Shown piece after piece: positions 1 to 5,749 of a DNA stretch of 7,295 nt; position 1 is the stretch's first letter; each line of letters starts with the position of its first letter. This DNA is from Patescibacteria group bacterium UBA3527 (GTDB lineage: Bacteria > Patescibacteriota > Minisyncoccia > Phycocordibacterales > UBA918). The position numbers and the translations under genes were made by a program. The notes below the pieces were generated by a model. It searched no databases. It was not told the DNA's origin and saw only the letters and a program-made list of their open reading frames with translations. Location: NCBI GenBank assembly GCA_002377025.1, contig DFPA01000023.1, positions 11,980 to 19,274 of the forward strand, written 5' to 3'.

Positions 1-20
1 TACTGCAATTAATTGCGGTA
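1..20. promoter_or_regulatory. Imperfect 20-bp palindrome, candidate operator of the TrpR-like gene
   Basis: Positions 5-16 form a perfect 12-bp palindrome (GCAATTAATTGC). It extends to 1-3/18-20 (TAC/GTA) with a single mismatch at 4/17, so 18 of 20 positions are symmetric. It ends 10 nt before the start codon of a TrpR-family regulator and overlaps the first two bases of a -10-like TATAGT (19-24). An operator overlapping its own promoter is the usual arrangement for autoregulation, and known TrpR operators are also palindromes centred on TTAA. The sequence is not a trp operator match. It touches the window edge, so it could continue further left or belong to an upstream feature. Confidence 0.4.
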
Positions 21-24
21 TAGT
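19..24 (+). promoter_or_regulatory. Candidate -10 box (TATAGT) for the trpR-like/rnhA/comEC operon
   Basis: TATAGT lies 6 nt before the ATG at 31. This spacing would place transcription initiation at or next to the start codon, giving a leaderless mRNA. No Shine-Dalgarno sequence is present in the 6-nt gap. The -35 region would fall outside the window. Three other genes here show a -10-like hexamer at nearly the same distance from the start. Confidence 0.35.
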
Positions 25-30
25 TGGTAG

Positions 31-438
31 ATGGCGAGAGTATCAAAGGTTGAGTTGGACAAGGAAAATAAACAAGCTCTGACAAAGCAGTTTGTTAAAG
101 TCCTGCGTGATGGAAAAATAGACGATGTGTTTGATGATTTTTTTACTGAAACTGAAAAGATGATGTTCATTAAGCGCATGGCAGCTATTCTCATGGCTGA
201 TGCGGACTATACTTCTTACAGAATTGCAAAAACTTTGCATATTAGCGAGAATACAGCAGCCAAAATCAAGGATCGAGTACGGCAAGGCGCCTATGATGCC
301 ATTTTGCGAAGAGTTAAAAGCAAGAAATTTGATACGGAAAAGTTTTGGGTAGTGGTAGATGTGTTGGTGCGAGCAGGAATGCCACCAATAGCCGGTCGTG
401 ATAGATGGGATCATGTGCCTGGTATGGGAGGCAAATAG
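31..438 (+). CDS. TrpR/YerC-like helix-turn-helix DNA-binding protein
   Basis: This is a 135-residue protein of the Trp repressor/YerC superfamily. Residues about 33-60 hold the FFTETEKMMFIKR segment, which matches the conserved 'FF..LLT..E...I..R' helix region of TrpR and YerC. Residues about 61-83 (YTSYRIAKTLHISENTAAKI) form the helix-turn-helix. A basic tail of about 50 residues follows, longer than in E. coli TrpR (108 aa). Tryptophan binding cannot be inferred; many CPR and Firmicute members are annotated only as YerC/YecD. The ATG at 31 is chosen because it gives the full N-terminal helix. The gene heads an operon with rnhA (17-nt gap) and comEC, and the palindrome just upstream suggests autoregulation. 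Family call fairly certain, ligand and targets unknown. Confidence 0.82.
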   Translation: MARVSKVELDKENKQALTKQFVKVLRDGKIDDVFDDFFTETEKMMFIKRMAAILMADADYTSYRIAKTLHISENTAAKIKDRVRQGAYDAILRRVKSKKFDTEKFWVVVDVLVRAGMPPIAGRDRWDHVPGMGGK

Positions 439-455
439 CGTGGTAGTATAGGAAA

Positions 456-872
456 ATGGAGAAAGTAATTGTCTACACTGATGGTGGCGCCAGAGGTAAC
501 CCCGGACCGGCAGCGGTAGGTGTGTATGTTACCAATGAGACAGGGGAAATATTATGCGAGGTGGCAGAGGCAATCGGCAATAGCACGAACAATTACGCTG
601 AGTACCAAGCAGTTGCAACAGCGCTTAATACTCTAAAGAAAAAATACGGTAAAGCCACAAAAGATATGTCTTTTGAAGTGCGCCTTGACAGCGAGCTTGT
701 TAAAAAACAGTTAAATCATGAATATCAAATAAAGGACCCGGGACTAGTCCCGCTTTTTATTGAGATTCATAATTTGCGAGTGTCCAGCTTTCCTCACCTT
801 ACTTTCACGCATGTGCGTCGAGAACTAAACAAAGAAGCTGACAGATTGGTAAATGCAGCATTGGATCAATAG
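456..872 (+). CDS. rnhA: Ribonuclease H type I (RNase HI-like)
   Basis: This 138-residue protein hydrolyses the RNA strand of RNA-DNA hybrids (R-loops, Okazaki primers) in the cytoplasm. All four carboxylates of the RNase H active site are visible: D9 in YTDGGARGNPGPA, E49 in NNYAEYQA, D78 in RLDSELV and D129 in NKEADRLVNAAL. H119 in THVRRELNKEAD matches the mobile catalytic histidine loop. There is no insertion resembling the E. coli 'basic handle', so it looks like the short YpdQ/archaeal-type RNase HI; the length is normal for that group. A GGA only 3 nt before the ATG is a very closely spaced ribosome-binding site. The stop TAG is followed immediately by the comEC ATG (TAGATG), which implies translational coupling. 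Confidence 0.92.
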   Translation: MEKVIVYTDGGARGNPGPAAVGVYVTNETGEILCEVAEAIGNSTNNYAEYQAVATALNTLKKKYGKATKDMSFEVRLDSELVKKQLNHEYQIKDPGLVPLFIEIHNLRVSSFPHLTFTHVRRELNKEADRLVNAALDQ

Positions 873-2480
873 ATGAAGGAGTGGGTTTTTTATTTGTCTG
901 TTGCGGGAGTGGTGAGCGGTATTTTAGTCCGTTCATTTTTTGTTTTGCATTGGACTTCCTTAGCTCTAGTATTTATTGTTCTGGTGGGAGTGGTTTTGCT
1001 ACACAAAAAAATACTAGGGCAACCTCATAAAATCATATTGCTTGCCGTTGTTTTTGTATTGACGTTCTCTTTTGCCTACTGGCGAATGGATTATGAGGCT
1101 TCCAAATTTGCCACTTCGGTTTTTCATGAGTATGTAAACAAGACCGTCACCATTACCGGTGTAATAGTGCGTGAACCAGATGTACGAGATACCAGTCAAC
1201 ATCTGTATATCAAAACTGACTACGGTCTGCTTTTAGTAATCGCCGAGCGGTCAGAGAGTTTATCATACGCAGATGAGGTGCGAGTGGTTGGAAAAATTTC
1301 TTTACCTGAAGATTTTGTAACGGATTTAGGGCGCACTTTTAATTATTCCGGTTATTTAGAAGCCAAAGGAGTGTCTCATTTGATGCGCTACCCTGAATCA
1401 CTGGAAATAGTTTCAACGGGCAATGGCAATGAACTGATGTCGTGGTTGTTTAGAGCTAAACAAAAATTTCTCAGTAAGTTGGAATCCATACTTCCTTACC
1501 CTGAAGTAGGATTGGCGGCGGGTTTACTTCTGGGAGAAAAGCGTGCTCTCGGAGAAGAGCTCAATAATATATTTCGACGTACCGGAATAATTCATATTGT
1601 TGTTTTGTCCGGTTACAACATCATGCTGGTGGCCGCTTTTTTCATGTTTGTTTCGGCCTATTGGTTCCATTTCAGATGGCGTTTTATAGTTAGTATTATC
1701 GGCATCACTCTGTTCGCACTTTTAGTGGGACTGTCAGCGACTGTACTCAGAGCCAGTATCATGGCTTCGTTGGTACTCCTGGGTCGTGCAATGAGCAAAA
1801 GTGCTTCTATAGTGCGGGTACTGTTTCTTGCGGGTACCGTGATGTTACTTTTTAATCCTTTTCTTCTTGTTTATGATCCAGGTTTTCAGTTATCTTTTCT
1901 AGCTACTCTTGGCCTCGTATTTGCAGCCGCTTGGTTTGAGGACAAGATGACCTTTGTTACCAGTAAAGGAAGGGTAAAAGAATTTGTGGTAGCTACATTG
2001 GTTACCCAGATTGCGGTATTGCCACTCCTTCTTTATCAGGTCGGAGAGTTTTCCGTAGTGGCTATAGTGGTAAATTTACTAGTATTGCCCATGGTAGCGG
2101 CTGCCATGTTGCTTACGTTTGTCACTGGTATACTGGCGTTTGTTTCGCTACCTTTAGCGACAGTAGCGGGGTGGTGTGCCACGTTGGTATTGACCTATAT
2201 CTTGTGGGTGGCAGAATCGTTTGGAAAGCTTCCGTGGTCAGCACTTGAGGTACCGGCTTTCCCATTTGCTCTGGTGCTGATACTTTATGCCACAATGATC
2301 GGTCTTTACTGGTATTTACTCAATCGGGACAAAGACCCGTTGCGTGGTTGGCAAGTGATTAAAGAAGATGAATTACAAATCGTCGGTAACGAAGGTGATG
2401 CCAAAAACAAAAAGACCGGTTCTCAAAAAACCGGCCTAGGCCTAGATGGGGACGAAACTTTACCTATTTATTTCCGTTAG
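873..2480 (+). CDS. comEC: ComEC/Rec2 competence channel protein, membrane half only
   Basis: This 535-residue polytopic membrane protein is the DNA-translocation channel of natural transformation, carrying single-stranded DNA across the cytoplasmic membrane. Residues 1-70 contain about three hydrophobic segments. Residues about 85-175 are a soluble stretch resembling the DUF4131/OB-like region. The Competence domain follows, with the family motif in the form HIVVLSGYNI (241-250; the usual form is H...SG.H/N.) and many further membrane segments to about residue 485. A hydrophilic tail of about 50 residues ends the protein. Full-length ComEC proteins (about 700-800 aa) carry a C-terminal metallo-beta-lactamase domain. 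It is absent here and is encoded at 3075-3935. The last 4 bp overlap the convergent sod gene, and the tail coding sequence contains that gene's terminator. Confidence 0.9.
   Translation: MKEWVFYLSVAGVVSGILVRSFFVLHWTSLALVFIVLVGVVLLHKKILGQPHKIILLAVVFVLTFSFAYWRMDYEASKFATSVFHEYVNKTVTITGVIVREPDVRDTSQHLYIKTDYGLLLVIAERSESLSYADEVRVVGKISLPEDFVTDLGRTFNYSGYLEAKGVSHLMRYPESLEIVSTGNGNELMSWLFRAKQKFLSKLESILPYPEVGLAAGLLLGEKRALGEELNNIFRRTGIIHIVVLSGYNIMLVAAFFMFVSAYWFHFRWRFIVSIIGITLFALLVGLSATVLRASIMASLVLLGRAMSKSASIVRVLFLAGTVMLLFNPFLLVYDPGFQLSFLATLGLVFAAAWFEDKMTFVTSKGRVKEFVVATLVTQIAVLPLLLYQVGEFSVVAIVVNLLVLPMVAAAMLLTFVTGILAFVSLPLATVAGWCATLVLTYILWVAESFGKLPWSALEVPAFPFALVLILYATMIGLYWYLLNRDKDPLRGWQVIKEDELQIVGNEGDAKNKKTGSQKTGLGLDGDETLPIYFR
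2400..2436 (-). terminator. Rho-independent terminator of the sod gene, inside the 3' end of comEC
   Basis: Read on the minus strand, CCGGTT and AACCGG (complements of 2429-2434 and 2416-2421) form a stem around the 7-nt loop TTTTGAG. A G-U pair and a G-C pair extend it to 8 bp (2414-2436). A T-rich run, TCTTTTTGTTTTT, follows (2400-2415). It begins about 40 nt past the sod stop codon. No T-run follows the hairpin on the plus strand, so it should act only on sod transcripts. Confidence 0.7.
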
Positions 2481-3034
2481 ACTCTCCCAGCCACCACTTC
2501 CCAGTTGAGGTTTCTGAAAAATGCTTCGATATAATCCTTCTTTTTACTCGGCGGGTAGTCGAGCATATAAGAGTGCTCCCACATGTCGAGAGCAAGCACC
2601 ATATCTACATCAACCAATTGCCCTAGATGTTGCTCATCAACCCAAGTCATAACGAGTTTGTTAACACTTTTATCGATATAGGCAATTACCCAACCGACAC
2701 CTCTGGTAGAAGCGATTTCCTTAAAAGAATCGACAAACGAATCAACGTTATCATATTGTTCTTCAATAAGCTCTTTGAGTTTCCCGGGGGGTAAGCTTTT
2801 AGACCCTTCTTCAAACTGCGCAAAATAATACTCATGATTACGCATACCGCCAAATTCAAACCCCATCCGGCGCTGCATTTCGCGTTTGGCGTATGGATCA
2901 ACTACTTGTTTAAGAGAATCCAGAATGTGATTCAGATTCTTAACATAACCATTATACAGGCCAAGATGTTCTTCGATGGTTTGGCTTGAAATTCCGTCTA
3001 ATGACGGGATATTGAATGTTTTAGCTTCGTACAT
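2477..3034 (-). CDS. sod: Fe/Mn-family superoxide dismutase
   Basis: This 185-residue cytoplasmic enzyme dismutates superoxide; no signal peptide is visible. With ATG numbering the four metal ligands are H23 (IEEHLGLYNGYVKNLN), H67 (RNHEYYF), D150 and H154 (LDMWEHSYMLDY). The gateway tyrosine is Y30. Compared with the E. coli enzymes the first ligand helix is one residue shorter and lacks the usual second histidine pair. The residue four before H67 is Gly (Gln in FeSOD), while Q135 or H136 in WVDEQHLG may supply the second-sphere hydrogen bond, so metal preference is unclear. The ATG at 3034 is preferred over an in-frame TTG at 3043 because GGA lies just upstream and the protein starts MYEAKTFNIP. 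It is convergent with comEC and divergent from the hydrolase gene. Confidence 0.93.
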   Translation of the reverse strand: MYEAKTFNIPSLDGISSQTIEEHLGLYNGYVKNLNHILDSLKQVVDPYAKREMQRRMGFEFGGMRNHEYYFAQFEEGSKSLPPGKLKELIEEQYDNVDSFVDSFKEIASTRGVGWVIAYIDKSVNKLVMTWVDEQHLGQLVDVDMVLALDMWEHSYMLDYPPSKKKDYIEAFFRNLNWEVVAGRV

Positions 3035-3074
3035 AGGTTCCAATTATTTAGTTTTCTCATAGTATCATAAATAC
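3035..3074. promoter_or_regulatory. Short divergent promoter region between sod and the ComEC-type hydrolase gene
   Basis: These 40 AT-rich bases must carry signals for both genes. On the plus strand TATCAT (3064-3069) lies 5 nt before the GTG at 3075, with no Shine-Dalgarno sequence, which fits leaderless initiation. On the minus strand TATGAT-like hexamers occur, but no convincing -35 was found, and GGA precedes the sod ATG. Promoter assignment for sod is weak. Confidence 0.35.
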
Positions 3075-3935
3075 GTGAATAGAAATGTATATTTACTTCG
3101 TTTTTCTTGTTTAGTTCTGGTGTTCGTTATCGGAGTGACTTCCTTTTGGTTGGCTGGTTTACGTTATGATGTTGATGATTTGATGAAGGTACGCTTTTTG
3201 GCAGTTGGACAAGGTGATGCAATTTTCATAGAGACACCATCTGGTAAGCAAGTGCTCATCGATGGTGGAAACGGGAGTGTTGTTTTAACTGCGTTGCGCA
3301 AATATATGACATGGTACGACCGCGGTATTGATCTGGTGGTCAGTACTCATCCAGATTTAGATCATATCGGAGGTTTAGTCGAAGTATTGCCGCGGTTTGA
3401 GGTAGATTCTATTCTCCTTACGGAGGCTACACAGAGTGAAGGTGAGGGGCAATTTTTCTATGCATTGGCTCTTGAAGAAGGAGCTGACATTATTTTTGCC
3501 CGTACAGGGCAGGAGATTTGGCTTGAATCGGACATTGTATTGAAAGTCCTTTCTCCGGCCTACGACCCTTCGCTATTAGAGACCAACGCAGGCTCTATAG
3601 TTACTCTACTACAATATAAGGATGTAGGATTTATGCTCACCGGTGACGCTCCATTTGCGATAGAAGATTACTTAGTAGAAAGCGGAGAAGATGTTGAAGC
3701 GCAAGTATTGAAACTTGGTCATCATGGATCAAAAACCTCAACTGGTGAAAAATTTCTGGCAGCAGTAAACCCTGCATATACGGTAGTTTCTGCAGGCGCC
3801 AATAATACTTACGGACATCCACATGAGGTCATTGTAGATAGAGTACAAAATTTTGGAGCAACCATTTTAAGTACTGCATTTGGTGAAGATATTTCTTTTG
3901 TCTCCGATGGTTTATCAGTATGGAGGAAAAGATGA
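3075..3935 (+). CDS. ComEC-type metallo-beta-lactamase hydrolase, stand-alone and membrane-anchored
   Basis: This 286-residue protein corresponds to the C-terminal MBL domain of ComEC. One N-terminal hydrophobic helix (about 8-29) is followed by the hydrolase. Family motifs in order are FLAVGQGDAIFIETPSG (41-57) with LIDGG (61-65), STHPDLDHIGG (90-100; metal-site H92, D94, D96, H97), LTGDA (188-192), LKLGHHGSKTS (212-222) and SAGANNTYGHPH (239-250). In ComEC this domain is thought to be an external nuclease acting on the incoming DNA. A single anchor with a basic N-terminus (R3, R9) would place it outside the membrane. The GTG start at 3075 is chosen because it includes the anchor; a later ATG (M37) would give a soluble domain only. 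It very likely works with the channel encoded at 873-2480. The stop codon lies inside the terminator stem. Confidence 0.88.
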   Translation: MNRNVYLLRFSCLVLVFVIGVTSFWLAGLRYDVDDLMKVRFLAVGQGDAIFIETPSGKQVLIDGGNGSVVLTALRKYMTWYDRGIDLVVSTHPDLDHIGGLVEVLPRFEVDSILLTEATQSEGEGQFFYALALEEGADIIFARTGQEIWLESDIVLKVLSPAYDPSLLETNAGSIVTLLQYKDVGFMLTGDAPFAIEDYLVESGEDVEAQVLKLGHHGSKTSTGEKFLAAVNPAYTVVSAGANNTYGHPHEVIVDRVQNFGATILSTAFGEDISFVSDGLSVWRKR

Positions 3936-3969
3936 AAAGCCCGCGGCCGTAGGCCGCGGGCTTTTCATC
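3931..3969. terminator. Perfect 18-bp bidirectional terminator between the hydrolase gene and rpmB
   Basis: Arms 3931-3948 and 3952-3969 are exact reverse complements around a 3-nt loop (GTA). The core is GC-rich (GCCCGCGGCC) and flanked by AAAA on one side and TTTT on the other, so a U-run follows the GC stem on either strand. It lies between convergent genes: the TGA of the hydrolase gene (3933-3935) is within the left arm, and the rpmB stop is 7 nt beyond the right arm. Confidence 0.9.
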
Positions 3970-3976
3970 AAAAACT

Positions 3977-4219
3977 CTAAATGATTCCAGCCGCTTTTAG
4001 AGTTTTGTAAGCACCATTTTTAGCAATAGTACGTAGACCCTTGGTAGATACGTTTACTGTAATATTCTTGTCCAGTTCCGCTACATAGATCTTTTTCTTT
4101 TGAATGTTTGGCTGACGCTTAACTTTTCCGCAAGGATTAAACTGCGTCGCACGAGTGCGGTTTGAGTAACGTCCCCCAATTTGGGTTTTCTTTCCGGTTA
4201 TATCGCATTGCTTAGCCAT
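3977..4219 (-). CDS. rpmB: 50S ribosomal protein L28
   Basis: This 80-residue large-subunit protein begins MAKQCDITGKKTQIGG, the conserved L28 N-terminus (CD.TGK.P..G), and has the basic middle KVKRQPNIQKKKIYV and the family C-terminal helix STKGLRTIAKNGAYKTL. Length is normal for bacterial L28. Only two cysteines are present (C5, C30), so a four-cysteine zinc site is not supported. It is a single-gene unit, read away from the M50 protease gene and convergent with the hydrolase gene; L28 is not paired with L33 here. A GGATGAG about 11 nt before the ATG is a possible but distant ribosome-binding site. Confidence 0.95.
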   Translation of the reverse strand: MAKQCDITGKKTQIGGRYSNRTRATQFNPCGKVKRQPNIQKKKIYVAELDKNITVNVSTKGLRTIAKNGAYKTLKAAGII

Positions 4220-4289
4220 AATTTCGTGCGCTCATCCTACCACAATACTTTTTATATGCAATACATTCCCCTATGTTATACTCGAACAC
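4220..4289. promoter_or_regulatory. Divergent promoter region of rpmB and the M50 protease gene
   Basis: On the plus strand TATACT (4277-4282) ends 7 nt before the M50 ATG and no Shine-Dalgarno sequence lies between, consistent with a leaderless transcript. On the minus strand TATTGT (4242-4247) would start transcription about 16 nt before the rpmB ATG, followed by GGATGAG as a ribosome-binding site; TATAAA (4251-4256) is an alternative. No strong -35 boxes were found on either strand. Confidence 0.45.
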
Positions 4290-4928
4290 ATGGATTTTTA
4301 TATTATTTTGGTACTTATATTAGTGGCGTCAGTGGTGATTCACGAAGTAGCGCATGGTTATGTAGCCAATATATTAGGTGATCCAACCGCTAAGCTGCAG
4401 GGTCGACTCACTCTCAATCCTCTCGTACATATAGACCCGTTAATGTCTGTCATCATACCAGGGCTTTTGGTTATGAGCGGCTCACCGATACTTTTTGGTG
4501 CGGCAAAGCCTGTACCGTATAATCCGTACAATCTTCGAGATCAAAAGTGGGGTGAAGCCAAAGTGGCCTTTGCCGGCCCATTGGCTAATATACTAATCGC
4601 ACTTGGTTTGGGAGTGTTGGTGCGATTGTCACCCATATTGTCTTTGCCCGATAAACTAATTGAGCTTTGCGTGATGGCTATCGCTCTCAATCTATTTCTG
4701 GCTTTCTTCAATCTATTACCAATACCACCGTTAGATGGCTCAAAAATATGGCCAATGTTTTTATCACATGATTGGCGTATGAAATACGAAAATCTCCGTA
4801 TGAAGATGGAACGAAATATAATTCTGTCTTTCGCGGTCATTATCCTCCTCGTGTTCTATGTTTTTGGTGGTCCTCTTTACAAAATAACCCTATTTTTAAC
4901 CCAGTCAATTTCTGGTTTGGGTTTGTAG
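4290..4928 (+). CDS. M50-family (site-2 protease type) membrane metalloprotease
   Basis: This 212-residue polytopic zinc protease is predicted to cut substrates within the membrane. The first membrane helix carries the catalytic HEVAH (18-22). GRLTLNPLVHIDP (38-50) is the conserved region that follows it in the compact M50B group. AGPLANI (95-101) begins a further helix, and NLLPIPPLDG (141-150) provides the third zinc ligand, D149. Two more hydrophobic segments follow (about 172-205). There is no PDZ domain, which separates it from RseP/RasP and places it with the short Rv2625c/YwhC-like proteases. The substrate is unknown; regulated proteolysis of a membrane-bound factor is a family-level guess. 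It lies 43 bp upstream of rpsL on the same strand but has its own likely promoter. Confidence 0.9.
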   Translation: MDFYIILVLILVASVVIHEVAHGYVANILGDPTAKLQGRLTLNPLVHIDPLMSVIIPGLLVMSGSPILFGAAKPVPYNPYNLRDQKWGEAKVAFAGPLANILIALGLGVLVRLSPILSLPDKLIELCVMAIALNLFLAFFNLLPIPPLDGSKIWPMFLSHDWRMKYENLRMKMERNIILSFAVIILLVFYVFGGPLYKITLFLTQSISGLGL

Positions 4929-4932
4929 ATGA

Positions 4933-4960
4933 TTGCAAAAACAGTTAAATGTAGTATTGT
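4933..4960 (+). promoter_or_regulatory. Candidate promoter of rpsL
   Basis: TTGCAA (4933-4938) and TATTGT (4955-4960) are separated by 16 bp. Initiation near 4967 would leave only about five leader bases before the ATG at 4972. AGGCGGG (4961-4967) could be a ribosome-binding site if transcription starts further upstream, for example by readthrough from the M50 gene. Both boxes deviate from consensus. Confidence 0.4.
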
Positions 4961-4971
4961 AGGCGGGCTTT

Positions 4972-5385
4972 ATGGCAACAATTAATCAATTAACACGCAA
5001 GAAGCGACGCGATCCGGTACGAAAATCAAAGACCGGTGCTTTGGAGTCTGGTTTCAACAAAATCAAGAACCAGCCCAATCGCTACTTCTCACCTTTTAAA
5101 AGAGGTGTATGTACTCGTGTTACCACCAAAACACCCCGCAAGCCTAACTCTGCGATTCGTAAGATTGCTCGTGTTCGTTTAACCAATGGTCAAGAGATCA
5201 CGGCTTACATTCCAGGTATGGGACACACTCTTCAGGAACACTCTGTGGTCCTGGTGCGTGGCGGTCGAGTTAAGGACATCGGTGTACAATACACAGTTGT
5301 TCGTGGTAAATACGATGCCACAGGGGTAGATGCGCGACGCCGAGGTCGCTCTCGCTACGGAGCGAAGCGTCCTAAATCAGAGTAA
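4972..5385 (+). CDS. rpsL: 30S ribosomal protein S12
   Basis: This 137-residue protein belongs to the decoding centre of the small subunit. It shows KRGVCTRV (43-50), PRKPNSAIRKIARVRLTNG (55-73), LQEHSVVLVRGGRVKD (87-102) and the C-terminal RSRYGAKRP. A 13-residue insertion before KRGVC compared with E. coli gives the long form also found in Firmicutes such as B. subtilis, so the length is normal. Three positions are unusual. R56 replaces the lysine equivalent to E. coli K43 (K42 without Met). The proline equivalent to P91 is missing (KDIGVQY instead of KDLPGVRY). M83 replaces the acidic residue of GEGH. The first two lie in the streptomycin-sensitive loops. It is followed by rpsG after a 363-bp gap; the stop codon runs into structured element R1. 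Confidence 0.97.
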   Translation: MATINQLTRKKRRDPVRKSKTGALESGFNKIKNQPNRYFSPFKRGVCTRVTTKTPRKPNSAIRKIARVRLTNGQEITAYIPGMGHTLQEHSVVLVRGGRVKDIGVQYTVVRGKYDATGVDARRRGRSRYGAKRPKSE

Positions 5386-5485
5386 ATTTCTTCCTAGCGG
5401 TGTTAGATTTCAGTAAATTGAATCTCACCGTACTACGTGTACGGCTCGATCCAATTTCTTCATCTGCCTTGTTAGGAAAAAATTT
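5384..5485 (+). repeat. Structured repeat element R1 in the rpsL 3' UTR
   Basis: Outer stem P1 pairs 5384-5396 with 5473-5485 (12 of 13 positions) and starts within the S12 stop codon. A short helix follows (AGAT 5405-5408 with ATCT 5462-5465). Hairpin P2 then spans 5415-5457: AAATTG/CAATTT, one mismatch, ATC/GAT, a 3x3 internal loop (TCA/CTC), CCGTAC/GTACGG, and a TACGT loop. Positions 5397-5470 align without gaps to R2 (6457-6530) at about 55 of 74 identities; the tip 5424-5448 differs at one base. The paired differences are compensatory. No open reading frame and no U-run follow it. It may be an RNA element, or a REP/MITE-like palindrome. Confidence 0.75.
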
Positions 5486-5494
5486 CCACCTGAT

Positions 5495-5523
5495 TTGAAA
5501 AAGAAAAATTAATAGTTTATATT
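5495..5523 (+). promoter_or_regulatory. Promoter of rpsG inside the rpsL-rpsG gap
   Basis: TTGAAA (5495-5500) and TATATT (5518-5523) are spaced by exactly 17 bp, the best sigma-70-type match in the window. Transcription would start near 5530, giving rpsG a leader of about 220 nt. This separates rpsG expression from rpsL and leaves R1 upstream, in the rpsL 3' UTR. Confidence 0.6.
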
Positions 5524-5529
5524 CGCTAC

Positions 5530-5748
5530 AGATAACGATTGGTACCCTAAAGGGCGACCATTATGCGAAGAATGAAAGGATGAATTGTCATACTCTCACC
5601 CTTCGCGCATTAAATAAATGAATTAGATTTACCCAGCTCCACTTCTTGTTACGGGCTCATACTAAAAATTATTCGTGTGCGTATATCGCCCGAAGCGAGA
5701 CTGGGTTTAAGAATTTCTAATTCGTTAACACTCATAAGAAATTCTAAA
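5530..5748 (+). promoter_or_regulatory. Structured leader of rpsG, candidate autoregulatory region
   Basis: This gene-free stretch is full of helices. Hairpin H2 (5540-5560) pairs TGGT/ACCA and CCC/GGG. H3 (5563-5610) pairs ATGCGAAG with CTTCG-CG-CAT and has an inner ATGA/TCAT hairpin. Domain E2 (5617-5726) is closed by 11 bp (5617-5627 with 5716-5726, one G-U), then ACCCAG/CTGGGT (5631-5636/5701-5706), and encloses CGGGC/GCCCG (5652-5656/5688-5692) and ATAC/GTAT. In E. coli, S7 represses its own translation by binding the S12-S7 gap, so an S7-responsive leader is plausible here. The fold differs and no S7-site match is claimed. Confidence 0.5.
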
Positions 5749-5749
5749 A
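5706..5749 (+). promoter_or_regulatory. Hairpin closing over the rpsG start codon
   Basis: Arm 5706-5718 (TTTAAGAATTTCT) pairs with 5737-5749 (AGAAATTCTAAAA) at 12 of 13 positions, including nine consecutive pairs; the last base is the A of the S7 ATG. The purine stretch AAGAAA, the only possible ribosome-binding site, would be hidden. The left arm shares 5716-5718 and 5706 with the closing helices of domain E2, so both structures cannot form fully together. Confidence 0.5.

Noticed and set aside
3035..3043. TTG start at 3043 for superoxide dismutase
   Set aside because: The ATG at 3034 has a GGA just upstream and gives the usual short N-terminus; the extra three residues add nothing.
4886..4924. 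Terminator for the M50 gene (AACCCAG ... CTGGTT)
   Set aside because: The stem is short with a bulge, the loop is AT-rich and no U-run follows, so readthrough into rpsL cannot be excluded.
4929..4985. Small ORF of 18 codons starting at the M50 stop (TAGATG) and overlapping rpsL
   Set aside because: It has no recognisable sequence, runs through the putative rpsL promoter and overlaps rpsL out of frame; probably chance.
5641..5690. Possible third, degenerate R element in the rpsG leader (TTACGGGCTC resembling GTACGGCTC, then an AAATT...CGTG stretch)
   Set aside because: Alignment to R2 needs several gaps, and the nested hairpin with the TCA/CTC internal loop is not reproduced. The size and closing helix are similar but not enough.
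5677..5748. 24-residue N-terminal extension of S7 from a GTG at 5677
   Set aside because: The added residues match nothing conserved in S7, lie inside a strongly paired leader domain, and the family N-terminus fits the ATG at 5749.
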